Shown here piece by piece: positions 47,776-58,261 of a stretch of DNA of 64,000 nucleotides; the stretch's first letter is position 1; each line of letters opens with the position of its first letter. The position numbers and the translations under genes were made by a program. The notes beneath the pieces were generated by a model, which did no database searches, was not told where the DNA came from, and worked only from the letters and a program-made list of their open reading frames with translations. The stretch is from Psychroserpens algicola. GTDB taxonomy: Bacteria > Bacteroidota > Bacteroidia > Flavobacteriales > Flavobacteriaceae. Location of the stretch: the NCBI RefSeq assembly GCF_014526325.1, contig NZ_JACNMJ010000006.1, forward strand, positions 62,001 to 126,000. The letters are read 5' to 3'.

Positions 47776-48406
47776 CATACGTGTCTAAACGTCTAATAAT
47801 TGATGGTATATCATTGCTTACATAGGAAGACGTGTCGTAAATTAATCCAAAACCATCCGAATAATAAAAGCGATCTAATCCTGGAGACGGATCATTGTTT
47901 GGTGATAATAAGGCATAACGTTCGGAGTTGACACAGGTAAAGCTTCCTGCTTCTACATTCATCGTACTTTCTCCTTCAATTAATTGCTCTACAATAATTC
48001 CCCAAACGTTCTGACTTAAAACCCGAAGTGAAAAATCATTATTGGTAAATTTAACATTACCATCACTTCTAACTAGGTTTCCGTTGTCTTCTCTTAAATA
48101 TTCAAAATGTTCCCCATTTGGATTGCAAAAAGTAATACCATCTTCATTTCCCGTAGTTAAACGTCTAAATTTAAAGTAGGTTTCTCCAGATATGTTTTCA
48201 GTAGATACAATACTAACAGAATCAATAACACCAGTGTCTTCGTAAAGTTGCGTATTCATATTATACCTATAATTTTTATACACCCAGGAATTTCCAACTG
48301 TTAAAGCATAAAAGTTAGCCTCTAGTGTTTCTGGTGAAGTCGAATCATCATTTGAGCAAGAAAAAGCGAATAAAAGAGTACATACAAAAAGCAAAATACG
48401 TTTCAT
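47765..48406 (-). CDS. Lipoprotein, function unknown
   Basis: A 213-residue protein with lipobox AFSC (Cys17) followed by SNDDS, an acidic start that may act as a surface-export signal. The body is beta-rich with no recognised family, starting LEANFYALTVGNSWVYKNY. It overlaps the end of the convergent GyrI-like gene by 11 bases and stands 146 bases from mpl. Confidence 0.7.
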   Translation of the reverse strand: MKRILLFVCTLLFAFSCSNDDSTSPETLEANFYALTVGNSWVYKNYRYNMNTQLYEDTGVIDSVSIVSTENISGETYFKFRRLTTGNEDGITFCNPNGEHFEYLREDNGNLVRSDGNVKFTNNDFSLRVLSQNVWGIIVEQLIEGESTMNVEAGSFTCVNSERYALLSPNNDPSPGLDRFYYSDGFGLIYDTSSYVSNDIPSIIRRLDTYVIQ

Positions 48407-48552
48407 AATAATTGGTTTAAGGTTAATTGATTAATAAACGTAAAGATGTACTATAGAATAGTTTGGCTTGGTTAACTGCAAGAATAACGCTACACACAAA
48501 TGTTTATTGCTTTACTAATAAAAACAAATCCTTAGCCAAACCGAAACGACAC

Positions 48553-49908
48553 TTACGTAATCAAGTCCTTTACCTCATCAAAATCCAAACCGCCATAATT
48601 ACCAGAACTCATCAGTAGTAAGGCTTTATCATTAAAATCTTGCGAAAAGAGATAGTTTTTAAAGTCCTCAGGATTGGTGTAGATAATTAAGTCATCACGT
48701 TTGAAGGCATTGGAAATCTGCTCATGAGTAACTTCTTCAAGTTTTTTAATTTCCACAGCATGAGGCGAATAAAACACTACAGCAACATCAGCAGCATCTA
48801 GAGCACCTTTATATTCGTTTAAAAATTCGGCATTTAAACTGCTATACGTATGTAATTCTAAGCAAGCCACCAAAGTTCTGTCCTCATACTGCTCTTTAAC
48901 TGCTTTTGTAGTAGCCTCAACTTTACTTGGTGAATGTGCAAAATCCTTGTAAGCAACACTTTGCGGACTCTCTGCTATTTTTTCTAAACGTTTACTGGCG
49001 CCTTTAAATGTTGAAATTGCTTCATAAAAATCATCTTCATCAATACCCATATGCTGACAGATCCATTTAGCACCAGCCAGATTATTAAGGTTATGTTTTC
49101 CGAAAATTTCTATAGGTAAATCTCCTTCAGGAGTTGCTAATAATGTTTGTCCGTTTTCAACACGATAGTCAGGAGTTTGATAAGCTAATTTTCGAATAGG
49201 ATTCTCACTGGCTTCAACAACTCTTTTAACCTCAAGATCTTCCTCATTATAATTAATGCTTCCGCCTTGAACAATACTATCTACAAAAATGGAGAATTGC
49301 TCGACATAATTCTCATAGGTTGGAAACACATTAATATGATCCCAGGCAATCCCGCTCAACAATGCAATATTAGGTTTGTATAAATGAAATTTTGGACGCC
49401 TGTCAATTGGTGAACTTAAATACTCATCTCCTTCTAACACAATAAAATCATTATCTTCAGTGAGCTTCACCATGACATCAAAGCCTTCTAACTGAGCTCC
49501 AACCATATAATCGACATCTCGATCATGATAATGCATAACATGCAGAATCATTGAGGTTATGGTCGTTTTTCCATGACTTCCTCCAATAACGACACGTGTT
49601 TTTTGTTTGGATTGTTCGTATAAAAATTCGGGATAACTATAAATTTTTAAATCGAGTTCCTGAGCTTTTAATAGTTCTGGATTATCGGCTTTAGCATGCA
49701 TTCCTAAAACAATGGCGTCTAAACTTGAGCTAATTTTTTCTGGAAACCATCCAAAGCTTTCTGGTAGTAAACCCTTCGCTTCTAATCTTGATTTTGAAGG
49801 TTCAAAAATAGTATCATCGCTTCCTGTAACTCGATATCCTTTATTGTGTAATGCTAAAGCTAGATTATGCATCGCACTTCCACCAATAGCTATAAAATGT
49901 ACATTCAT
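48553..49908 (-). CDS. mpl: UDP-N-acetylmuramate:tripeptide ligase
   Basis: A 451-residue Mur-ligase-fold enzyme that joins the recovered tripeptide L-Ala-gamma-D-Glu-meso-diaminopimelate to UDP-N-acetylmuramate in murein recycling. MNVHFIAIGGSAMHNLAL at the start (Rossmann-like), the ATP loop GGSHGKTT (109-116), LEGDEY and the AFSPSKVEAT-like DFAHSPSKV segment near 325 are typical. It starts MNVHF, close to MurC in fold, but the sequence pattern and lack of a nearby mur cluster favour Mpl. It implies a Gram-negative wall with diaminopimelate. Confidence 0.93.
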   Translation of the reverse strand: MNVHFIAIGGSAMHNLALALHNKGYRVTGSDDTIFEPSKSRLEAKGLLPESFGWFPEKISSSLDAIVLGMHAKADNPELLKAQELDLKIYSYPEFLYEQSKQKTRVVIGGSHGKTTITSMILHVMHYHDRDVDYMVGAQLEGFDVMVKLTEDNDFIVLEGDEYLSSPIDRRPKFHLYKPNIALLSGIAWDHINVFPTYENYVEQFSIFVDSIVQGGSINYNEEDLEVKRVVEASENPIRKLAYQTPDYRVENGQTLLATPEGDLPIEIFGKHNLNNLAGAKWICQHMGIDEDDFYEAISTFKGASKRLEKIAESPQSVAYKDFAHSPSKVEATTKAVKEQYEDRTLVACLELHTYSSLNAEFLNEYKGALDAADVAVVFYSPHAVEIKKLEEVTHEQISNAFKRDDLIIYTNPEDFKNYLFSQDFNDKALLLMSSGNYGGLDFDEVKDLIT

Positions 49909-49929
49909 TATTTATATTTTGCAGACCTT

Positions 49930-49937
49930 CAAATATA
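49930..49937 (-). promoter_or_regulatory. Possible -7 box of mpl
   Basis: TATATTTG on the minus strand (49937 to 49930) matches TAnnTTTG, 21 bases before the ATG. There is no TTG at the expected distance. Confidence 0.4.
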
Positions 49938-50031
49938 GTAGTTTTACGAAGAACTCACGACTATTTTTTCAATCTAAAACTGAAGTTTATTTTATAGAAA
50001 TACGCTGATTTGACATCTAACAAAGTATCAC

Positions 50032-50985
50032 TTACAAGCGTTCTATATCTGCCTTTTCTTCTTTAAAAACTTTAATTTTCGGTAAGTTACTTATGGCTTT
50101 GTCTACCCATTTAAGCGCTTCATCTTTATTTTTTTTATGCTTTTGTATTTGAGCTAATCTGTAATAAGCCCAGGCTTTAGGAACACCATCTTTAGCTGAA
50201 TAATTTTCAATGTAAACCATTAGGCATTTTTCACCCTTATCTAATTGAATATTATATTCGGCGCAGACTTTTCCAATTTGATAATGCATCGCATTTCTTT
50301 GATGTTTGGTTCCAGATGCTTCTAAATTTGAAATCGCTTTTTCGGGTTGTTTTGAGTTTTCATATAAATTTGTCAGCTTGTCAAAACAGGTTAGAGAACC
50401 ACCTTCATTTATAGCCAGTTTATAATATTTTTCGGCCTTTTCGGGCTCATCATCATATTCATAAATATAACCTTTAGCTAAATAACCATCCACTTTTGAA
50501 AGTGCTTCTAGTTCATTGGCATATTTAAAAGATTTACTCTTACTTCCTCCTACAATTCCTGGCAGTTGCATGTACAACTCCACTAAAGCCCAGCGTGTAT
50601 CTATATGAGTGGCATCCAACTCAGCGGCTTTTAAAAATGCAGCTTTTACATCTCCAATAATCCCAAGCGCTTTTATTTTACTAACGCTTAACGCTTTCAT
50701 CCCTAAAGCGCCTCCGTATTTGTAGTGAAAATTTGCATTGCTAGGTTCAAGTATTGTGAGCTTTTTATAAAAGGTAATCGCGTCATCCCATTTTTTTTGA
50801 TGACCATAAGCATCTCCTAAAAGTTCTAGACCTTGTACGTCATTTTTATGTGTTTTGATATATTCGGAAAGCATCTGCTCAGCTTTGGCAAACTTTTTTT
50901 CTTTGAGCAACTGTTCTGCCTCAGCGAGCGAAGACTGACCAAACGTTAGTAACGGAACTAGTAAAAAAAATATAAGATATCTCAT
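50032..50985 (-). CDS. Exported tetratricopeptide-repeat protein
   Basis: A 317-residue protein with a signal peptide (about 1-16, ending LTFGQ) and several TPR-like helix pairs (for example ELLGDAYGHQKKWDDAITFYKKLTILEPSN, about 55-84, and the C-terminal AYYRLAQIQKHKKNKDEALKWVDKAI). Such periplasmic TPR proteins act as scaffolds. No partner is evident; it is divergent from the large macroglobulin gene with 187 bases between. Confidence 0.82.
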   Translation of the reverse strand: MRYLIFFLLVPLLTFGQSSLAEAEQLLKEKKFAKAEQMLSEYIKTHKNDVQGLELLGDAYGHQKKWDDAITFYKKLTILEPSNANFHYKYGGALGMKALSVSKIKALGIIGDVKAAFLKAAELDATHIDTRWALVELYMQLPGIVGGSKSKSFKYANELEALSKVDGYLAKGYIYEYDDEPEKAEKYYKLAINEGGSLTCFDKLTNLYENSKQPEKAISNLEASGTKHQRNAMHYQIGKVCAEYNIQLDKGEKCLMVYIENYSAKDGVPKAWAYYRLAQIQKHKKNKDEALKWVDKAISNLPKIKVFKEEKADIERL

Positions 50986-51172
50986 ATTAATATGTACGCA
51001 AAAAAGATACCAAAAGTTTTATATTAAGAAATGGTATTGTTTTTGATTTTCAAGTAGCAAATATAACAGGTTTACAGTTAAAATTATTAACTTCCCTAAA
51101 CCAAACGAAAGGATAACTCATTTGTTATTTTATTGTCTAAGTTATGGGATTAAATTTCCAAAAAAATAAAAT

Positions 51173-54100
51173 ATGAAACCATTTATAAGTCTATTAATGA
51201 TATTTTGCTTTGCTCATTTTTCAAACGCTCAAACTCCTCAAGAGTATTCTGAGTTATGGAAACAAGTCAATGATTTTGAAAATCAAGGTTTGCCTAAATC
51301 TGCATTAAAAATTGTTGAATCAATTGCAGAAAAAGCAAAAACAAGTCAAAATACACCACAGGAAATTAAATCCTTATTGTTTAAAAGCAAATATGCGCTT
51401 ATTCTTGAAGAAGAAGCTCAGTTTAGTGTCATTCAGGATTTTAAAGACGCTATTTCTAAGAGTAAAACACCTACAAAAAATGTACTTCAAAACATTTTAG
51501 CGACTTTATACTGGCAGTATTTTAATCAGAATAAATGGAAATTTTACAATCGTACTAAAACCAGTGAAAAAGTAGACACAAATGATTTTAGAACCTGGGA
51601 CTTACAAACCTTATTCGATGAGGTACACACGCATTATGAGCAATCTTTAGCAAACGGATTAATTTTACAGCAAACAGATTTAAAAACCTATGATGCAATC
51701 TTAATAGAGCAAGTCGATTCTAAAATCTACAGACCTACGCTCTTTGATTTATTGTCACATAATGCCCTTCAATTTTATAAAACAGAAGAAAATAATATTA
51801 CCAGACCTGCTTATAAATTTGAAATTGACAATTCCAATTTACTCAGTCCATCAAACAAGTTTGCCAATATAAAATTAGTTTCTAAAGATAGTTCCTCGTT
51901 ACAATTACAAGCCTTAAAGATTTATCAAAACCTGATAAAATTCCACCTCAAAGACAATTCTCCCAAAGCACTTGTCGATGTCAATATTGAACGTTTAAAC
52001 TATGTGTACGAGCATGCTGTTTTTGACAATAAAGAAGAACTTCTACTTAATGCTCTACAAGAAGAACGCAAAAAATGGCATACAGCGAAACTTGATGTTA
52101 CTGCTTTGTACGACTTTGAGATTGCTAAGTTATTCCACCAGCAAGGTCAAAACTATCATAACAAAACCAATCCCAATAACCGTTGGAAACTCAAAGATGC
52201 TTTAGCAGTTTGTAATAGTGCTATCAATAGCTACCCAAAAAGTAAAGGTGCTGAAAAGTGTAGCATTCTTAAAACGCAAATTTTATCACAAACCTTACAA
52301 ATCACTACCGAAGAACTGGTGCCAATAAACACCAATTCACTGGCTTTAATTAGCTATAAAAATACGGCTGCTATTGATTTTAAAATAGGTACAGTTTCCG
52401 AAGCTGATTTAAAAATACTCCGTACCTATAACCAGTCTTCAGATCAATTAAAGATTTTAAAGGGAATGAAGCCTATTGAGCGATGGACTTCCAATCTTAA
52501 GGATGAAAAAGACTATCAATTACATAATACAGAAATAGCCATTCCTAAACTTAAAAATGGGCGTTACGTCATTTTTGGTGAGGTTAAAAATGATAGTGAC
52601 GCCTACGCTTTCAAAGAAATTCAAGTTACTGACATTGCCTATATTCAAAAAGAAAATGAAGGCAATATAACTTATCAGGTTGTCAACAGACAAAATGGAA
52701 AACCACTTAAAGGTGCAAATATTACGTTATCCTATGTCAAAAATTATCAAGGCAAAAGAATTACTGAAAACTATACGTCTAATGATTCAGGCGAATTTTT
52801 TGTATCTCAAGTGCGGTATAATCGTACTGATGCTAAGCTGATTATAAACATAAGTAATGACCAGGCGCAATATGATGACCTGTACTTAAACCGTTACTAC
52901 AACTACGGAAATAACACTCCGAATTATCCGGTTTACAAAGCATTTTTATTTACAGATCGTAGTATTTATCGTCCAGGGCAACCTGTATATTTTAAAGGTA
53001 TAGTGATGACAACTAAAAAGGATAAATCGGAAGTACTTTCAGATAAACCAGTTACAGTCACGCTGTACAATACCAATAATGAAAAAGTCAAGACACTTGA
53101 ACTCAAAACAAATGATTTTGGATCTGTAGCCGGTGAGTTTATTTTACCTAACAATGGGCTAACTGGTCACTTTTCTATTCGGTTAAAGGGTTCCAATAAT
53201 ATCAATGCTTACCATTCCTTTTCGGTTGAAGAATATAAGCGACCTAAATTTGAGGCCACGTTTAACCCGGTTTCTGATACGTATAAAGTTAACGATACAG
53301 TTACTGTAAAGGGAAATGCACTTGCCTACGCAGGAAGTCATATTACTGATGCAAAAGTTGTGTATCGTGTACACCGAAAAGTGCAATATCCACGCTGGTA
53401 TTACTGGTATAGACCTTACTTTAATACAGAACCTCAGGAAATTACCCATGGTGAAACGATTACAGATGCCGAAGGAAATTTTGAAGTCAATTTTAAAGCC
53501 ATACCTGACACGAGTGTCGATAGATCTTCACTTCCAACATTTAACTATGAAATAAGCGCAGATATCACTGATATTAATGGAGAAACCCGAAGCGCTACCA
53601 CTACTGTTTATGTAGGATATCATGCATTGACTGCTTCTATAGGTGTCGCTCCTACATTAGATAAAGATGAAAAAACTCATCAAATTACTATAGATACAAA
53701 AAATCTTAATGGCGAACCTGTTGATGCCAAAGGAACCATAAAAATTTATAAACTTAAAGCACCTAATACAGTATTAAGATCAAGACCTTGGGAAGCTCCA
53801 GATTATCAAGTCTTTTCTGAAACAGAGTTTAAAAGCTTATTTCCACATGAGGCTTATTCTGACGAGGACAAGAGTATCAACTGGGATAAAGGTGAAATGG
53901 TGTTTTCTAAAGACTTTGATACAGGAGAATCAAAAACAATAGCATTAGGAAAAATAAAACGCTGGACTTCTGGTAAATATGTAATACTATTAGAGACTAA
54001 AGATCGCTTTGGACAAGCTGTAAAAGATGAAATACAAACTACACTTTATAGTAGAACTGATGAACACTTGGCCGACAATGCCTTATTTAGTGCAACAACA

Positions 54101-57100
54101 AATAAAAATGAATACAAGTCGGGTGACACTGCTGAATTGACACTAGCCTCTTCAGCAACAGATTTGTATGTTACGGTTGAAATTGAAAAAGCTTCAAAAA
54201 TTATAAGCAAGCAAATTGTCACTTTAAACAATAACAAAAAAACCATTCGAATTCCAGTAGAAACTAAAGACCTTGGTGGTTTTGTAGTGCATTACACTTA
54301 TGCGTTTAAAAATACGTTTAAACACGGCAGCATGCCAATTGTTGTACCATATCCAAAAACCGATTTAGATATTGAAACAATGACGTTCAGAGATAAGTTA
54401 CAACCTGGTACTGATGAGACTTGGCGCTTTAAAATTAAAGGTCCGCAAGGTGATAAAGTTTCTGCCGAACTCCTCGCAAGTATGTATGACGCTTCATTAG
54501 ATCAATTTAAATCTCATGACTGGTATTTTACCCCAATACAGCAACCGCATTATTATTCAAGATATCGTTTGAATGCTGGCAAAAGCTTTAGGGTTAATAA
54601 CTTTAGAGTTGAAAATCTAAATTATGGTCATAGAAATTATACGGTTCAGTATTATGATCAATTGGATTTTTTCGGACTTTATTTTAGCGATTATTACTAC
54701 GGAAGACAGCAATACTTAAGGCAACAACAGGTGATTCCATCGACGTATACAAGTAAAAACTTTTCCAGTGTAAAAAAAGGCTATGTTGAAGGAATTATAA
54801 CTGATAATCAAGGGTTAGCACTTCCTGGTGCCAATGTAGTAATTAAAGGTACTGAAACAGGAGTTGTCACAGATTTTGACGGAAAGTTTTCTTTAAAAGC
54901 TAAAAAAGGACAGGTTTTACATATAAGCTATCTAGGATTTTCAGATTTAGACATTAAAATCTCAGAAGATAATTACTTCACAATTACAATGAATGAGTCT
55001 GTCGAGTTAGAAGAAGTTGTAGTAGCTGCTTATGCCGTTTCAGAACCAAAAATGAAAAGGTCTGCTGCAGTAAGTTTGGCTTCTGAAGATGCTGAAATGG
55101 ACATGGATGCTGCTGGGAATGCTGAATCCCTTGTAGCTGGTGGTTCAAATACTTCTGAATCTGAAGAATCCTCAAGTCAAGACATGACGCAAAAATTTAA
55201 TGAAGTCGTCATTCGGAAAAACCTACAAGAAACAGCTTTCTTTTTTCCACAGTTATTAACCGATAGCGAAGGTCAGGTCAGTTTTAGTTTTACCACACCT
55301 GAAGCCTTAACAAAATGGAAATTACAATTATTAGCGCATACGAAGTCTTTAGAAAGTGCGACAACAACTCTAGAGACAGTAACACAAAAAGAGCTAATGG
55401 TTTTACCAAATGCACCTCGCTTTTTAAGAGAAGGTGACCAAATAACCATTAGTACAAAAATCGCAAACTTAACCGATAATTCTTTATCAGGTCAAGCGGT
55501 ATTGATACTTTCTGATGCCATTTCGGGAGATGACATCACCGAACAGTTATTAGGACGACGTAACATGAATTACGATGCCATACAACACTTACAAGTAAAA
55601 GATTTTACTGTTGATGCTAAAGGAAATACTCAAGCATCCTGGACGCTAAACATTCCGTTTGATGTAGATGCTGTTCAATACAAAATCATTGCAAAATCTG
55701 GTAGTTACAGCGATGGCGAACAAAGTGCTTTACCTGTTTTAAGCAACAGAATGTTAGTTACTGAAACCTTACCAATGTGGATTAGAAGTAATGAAAGTAA
55801 AACTTTTAAACTTGATAAGTTAGCTTCCAACAACTCAACCACCTTAAAACATCATAAGCTTACATTAGAAATGACATCAAATCCAGCCTGGTATGCTGTA
55901 CAAGCCTTACCATATTTGATGGAATACCCATACGAATGTAATGAACAAACTTTTAGCCGTTACTATGCCAATGCTTTGGCGAGCCATATAGCCAATACTA
56001 ATCCTAGAATTCAGGAGGTATTTAATCAGTGGAGAAATACTGACGCATTATTAAGTAATCTGGAAAAGAATCAGGAACTAAAATCTATTTTAATTCAAGA
56101 AACACCTTGGTTACGTGATGCCCAAAGTGAAACCGAACAGAAAAAACGCATTGCATTATTGTTCGATTTAAACAAAATGAATAACGAATTAGAATCGGCT
56201 AAACGCAAACTCATCAATGGTCAAATGACAAATGGTGCCTGGCCTTGGTTTAATGGCGGACGACCTAACCGATACATCACACAACATATCATTACAGGTT
56301 TTGGTCATTTAAAGCAATTAAAGGTCAATACCAGTAATGAGGAAGCTTCAATGATTAAAAAAGCCATTCAGTATTTGGATGATGAATTTGTTCAGGAATA
56401 CAAAAACATTAGAAAGTATAACGCTGATGCCGATTTATCATTAGATCACTTAAGTTATACGCAACTGCATTACCTGTACATGCGTAGCTTTTTTCCGCAG
56501 ATCAACAAGTCGAAAGAAGTTCAAGAGATTACAGACTATTACCAAACACAAATTCAGAAATACTGGTTAAACCGCACATTATACGCCAAAGGATTAATGG
56601 CACTTGTATTAAATCGAATGGATGATAAATCTACCGCTGCAAAGCTATTAGAGTCCTTACGTGAAAACAGTATTACTTCTGAAGAGTTAGGCATGTACTG
56701 GAAAGAAAATACAAACTCATGGTACTGGTATCAGGCGCCAATCGAAACACAAGCCCTATTGATTGAGGCGTTTTCAGAAATCGAAAATGACATCACTACA
56801 GTCGATAATTTAAAAATATGGTTACTAAAACACAAACAAACCAATCGCTGGTCTACCACAAAAGCCACTACAGATGCAGTATATGCTTTACTACTTCAAG
56901 GTAGTGACTGGCTTAGCGTTACTGAGATGGTAGATATTGTTTTAGGCGGAAAACACATCGAGCCTTCTGCATTAGAAGATGTTAAAGTTGAAGCAGGTAC
57001 TGGCTATTTTAAAACCTCCTGGAACACTGCTGAAATTAAGCCTGAAATGGCAACTGTAGAGCTCACAAAAAAAGGTAATGGGATTGCTTGGGGAGCTTTA

Positions 57101-57574
57101 TACTGGCAATATTTTGAAGATTTAGATAAAATTACTTCTGCTGAAACACCACTGAAATTAAAAAAGAAACTCTTTAAAAAGACCAATACTGATACAGGTG
57201 AAGAGATGACTGAAATAACTACTGAAACTCAATTGAATGTTGGAGATTTAGTAAGAGTTCGCATCGAGCTACGAAGTGATAGAGCCATGGATTTTATTCA
57301 TATGAAAGATATGCGTGCTGCTGGTTTAGAACCTGTAAACGTTTTATCCCGTTATAAATACCAAGACGGATTGGGTTATTATGAAAGCACCAAAGATGCA
57401 TCTACCAATTTCTTTTTTGACCATTTACCAAAAGGCGTTTACGTATTTGAATATGACCTTAGAGTTAATAATGCTGGACATATGAGCAATGGGATTACAA
57501 CTATTCAAAGTATGTATGCTCCTGAGTTTAGCAGCCATAGCGAAGGAACAAGAATTACTGTAGAATCTAAATAA
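51173..57574 (+). CDS. Alpha-2-macroglobulin family protein with internal SusC-like regulatory domain
   Basis: A very large 2133-residue secreted protein with a signal peptide (about 1-19, NAQ/T) and no lipobox. An N-terminal helical part leads into macroglobulin domains, including an MG2-type repeat region (FTDRSIYRPGQPVYFKGIV near 597). Near 1203-1282 an inserted module (GYVEGIITDNQGLALPGANV, then LEEVVVAAYAV) is the carboxypeptidase-regulatory/TonB-plug type normally seen at the start of SusC proteins. The thioester motif Cys1589-x-Glu1591-Gln1592 (YECNEQTF) is intact, so it can trap proteases covalently. The usual partner gene, penicillin-binding protein 1C, is not next door. A bait region cannot be located by eye. 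Confidence 0.86.
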   Translation: MKPFISLLMIFCFAHFSNAQTPQEYSELWKQVNDFENQGLPKSALKIVESIAEKAKTSQNTPQEIKSLLFKSKYALILEEEAQFSVIQDFKDAISKSKTPTKNVLQNILATLYWQYFNQNKWKFYNRTKTSEKVDTNDFRTWDLQTLFDEVHTHYEQSLANGLILQQTDLKTYDAILIEQVDSKIYRPTLFDLLSHNALQFYKTEENNITRPAYKFEIDNSNLLSPSNKFANIKLVSKDSSSLQLQALKIYQNLIKFHLKDNSPKALVDVNIERLNYVYEHAVFDNKEELLLNALQEERKKWHTAKLDVTALYDFEIAKLFHQQGQNYHNKTNPNNRWKLKDALAVCNSAINSYPKSKGAEKCSILKTQILSQTLQITTEELVPINTNSLALISYKNTAAIDFKIGTVSEADLKILRTYNQSSDQLKILKGMKPIERWTSNLKDEKDYQLHNTEIAIPKLKNGRYVIFGEVKNDSDAYAFKEIQVTDIAYIQKENEGNITYQVVNRQNGKPLKGANITLSYVKNYQGKRITENYTSNDSGEFFVSQVRYNRTDAKLIINISNDQAQYDDLYLNRYYNYGNNTPNYPVYKAFLFTDRSIYRPGQPVYFKGIVMTTKKDKSEVLSDKPVTVTLYNTNNEKVKTLELKTNDFGSVAGEFILPNNGLTGHFSIRLKGSNNINAYHSFSVEEYKRPKFEATFNPVSDTYKVNDTVTVKGNALAYAGSHITDAKVVYRVHRKVQYPRWYYWYRPYFNTEPQEITHGETITDAEGNFEVNFKAIPDTSVDRSSLPTFNYEISADITDINGETRSATTTVYVGYHALTASIGVAPTLDKDEKTHQITIDTKNLNGEPVDAKGTIKIYKLKAPNTVLRSRPWEAPDYQVFSETEFKSLFPHEAYSDEDKSINWDKGEMVFSKDFDTGESKTIALGKIKRWTSGKYVILLETKDRFGQAVKDEIQTTLYSRTDEHLADNALFSATTNKNEYKSGDTAELTLASSATDLYVTVEIEKASKIISKQIVTLNNNKKTIRIPVETKDLGGFVVHYTYAFKNTFKHGSMPIVVPYPKTDLDIETMTFRDKLQPGTDETWRFKIKGPQGDKVSAELLASMYDASLDQFKSHDWYFTPIQQPHYYSRYRLNAGKSFRVNNFRVENLNYGHRNYTVQYYDQLDFFGLYFSDYYYGRQQYLRQQQVIPSTYTSKNFSSVKKGYVEGIITDNQGLALPGANVVIKGTETGVVTDFDGKFSLKAKKGQVLHISYLGFSDLDIKISEDNYFTITMNESVELEEVVVAAYAVSEPKMKRSAAVSLASEDAEMDMDAAGNAESLVAGGSNTSESEESSSQDMTQKFNEVVIRKNLQETAFFFPQLLTDSEGQVSFSFTTPEALTKWKLQLLAHTKSLESATTTLETVTQKELMVLPNAPRFLREGDQITISTKIANLTDNSLSGQAVLILSDAISGDDITEQLLGRRNMNYDAIQHLQVKDFTVDAKGNTQASWTLNIPFDVDAVQYKIIAKSGSYSDGEQSALPVLSNRMLVTETLPMWIRSNESKTFKLDKLASNNSTTLKHHKLTLEMTSNPAWYAVQALPYLMEYPYECNEQTFSRYYANALASHIANTNPRIQEVFNQWRNTDALLSNLEKNQELKSILIQETPWLRDAQSETEQKKRIALLFDLNKMNNELESAKRKLINGQMTNGAWPWFNGGRPNRYITQHIITGFGHLKQLKVNTSNEEASMIKKAIQYLDDEFVQEYKNIRKYNADADLSLDHLSYTQLHYLYMRSFFPQINKSKEVQEITDYYQTQIQKYWLNRTLYAKGLMALVLNRMDDKSTAAKLLESLRENSITSEELGMYWKENTNSWYWYQAPIETQALLIEAFSEIENDITTVDNLKIWLLKHKQTNRWSTTKATTDAVYALLLQGSDWLSVTEMVDIVLGGKHIEPSALEDVKVEAGTGYFKTSWNTAEIKPEMATVELTKKGNGIAWGALYWQYFEDLDKITSAETPLKLKKKLFKKTNTDTGEEMTEITTETQLNVGDLVRVRIELRSDRAMDFIHMKDMRAAGLEPVNVLSRYKYQDGLGYYESTKDASTNFFFDHLPKGVYVFEYDLRVNNAGHMSNGITTIQSMYAPEFSSHSEGTRITVESK

Positions 57575-57592
57575 ATAGTTTACATACACTAC

Positions 57593-57626
57593 AAAAAAGA
57601 GGCTTAAATTGTTAAGCCTCTTTTTT
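57593..57626 (+). terminator. Bidirectional terminator
   Basis: AAAAAAGAGGCTTAA (57593-57607) pairs perfectly with TTAAGCCTCTTTTTT (57612-57626) around ATTG, with T-runs on both strands. It lies between the convergent macroglobulin and DinB genes and touches the DinB stop codon. Confidence 0.9.
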
Positions 57627-58195
57627 TAAATACGTTTTACTATAAGTGCCAATTGACCCATATGATTCGCCTGATGTTCCATCACATGAAACCAGGCCCA
57701 ATGATGACTCATGTTTCCTATTTTTTCTTTAAACCATGCATCATCTTTAGTTTTTAAGAGTGCTTTTGTTTTTGCCCTTACGTCATCATAAATTTTTAAA
57801 TAATACGATATAGGCTTGTCTTTAAATTCTTCACGCGCTTTTGCACCCAGATTTAAAGCTGTATTCCATTGTCTTTGTTCTTGTTTATTAAATCTACGAC
57901 CTTCAAACGTATAGACCTGATAGTAGGCTTCGGTTGCTGCTAAATGATATATTATAGCGCCAGGAGTATTCGCATTTTCATCTAAAAGAAAATCGGTACC
58001 CTCTTGATCTAGATTCACAACTTGTCGTGTAACACGTGCTTTTAAATTATCTAACATTGAGATCATTTGTCCGACATCATCAGAATATCCTTTAGGAATT
58101 TCGATAACTGATTCTTGAGCAAAAATTGAGCTGCTAAACATAAATAATAGCATTACGAGTGATGTAACTTTCATGGTTGTTTTTTTAAAATTCAT
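57626..58195 (-). CDS. Exported DinB-family protein
   Basis: A 189-residue protein with a signal peptide (ending SSIFAQ near residue 27; Met8 is an alternative start). The rest is a DinB-type four-helix fold with His84 (YHLAATE) and His174/His178 (MEHQANHMGQL) for the metal site. An exported DinB protein is unusual since most are cytoplasmic. It is the second DinB-type protein of this window. Confidence 0.78.
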   Translation of the reverse strand: MNFKKTTMKVTSLVMLLFMFSSSIFAQESVIEIPKGYSDDVGQMISMLDNLKARVTRQVVNLDQEGTDFLLDENANTPGAIIYHLAATEAYYQVYTFEGRRFNKQEQRQWNTALNLGAKAREEFKDKPISYYLKIYDDVRAKTKALLKTKDDAWFKEKIGNMSHHWAWFHVMEHQANHMGQLALIVKRI

Positions 58196-58261
58196 TTAAA
58201 ATTAAAACAACAACTCACTCAAAGCCTTATGATTAACAAGACCTTAACGCTAAATATCGAG

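Noticed and set aside
54780-55100. Frameshift or gene fusion error in the macroglobulin gene at the SusC-like module
   Set aside because: The frame is open and in phase across both borders, and the thioester domain continues after it, so a real insertion is the simpler reading.
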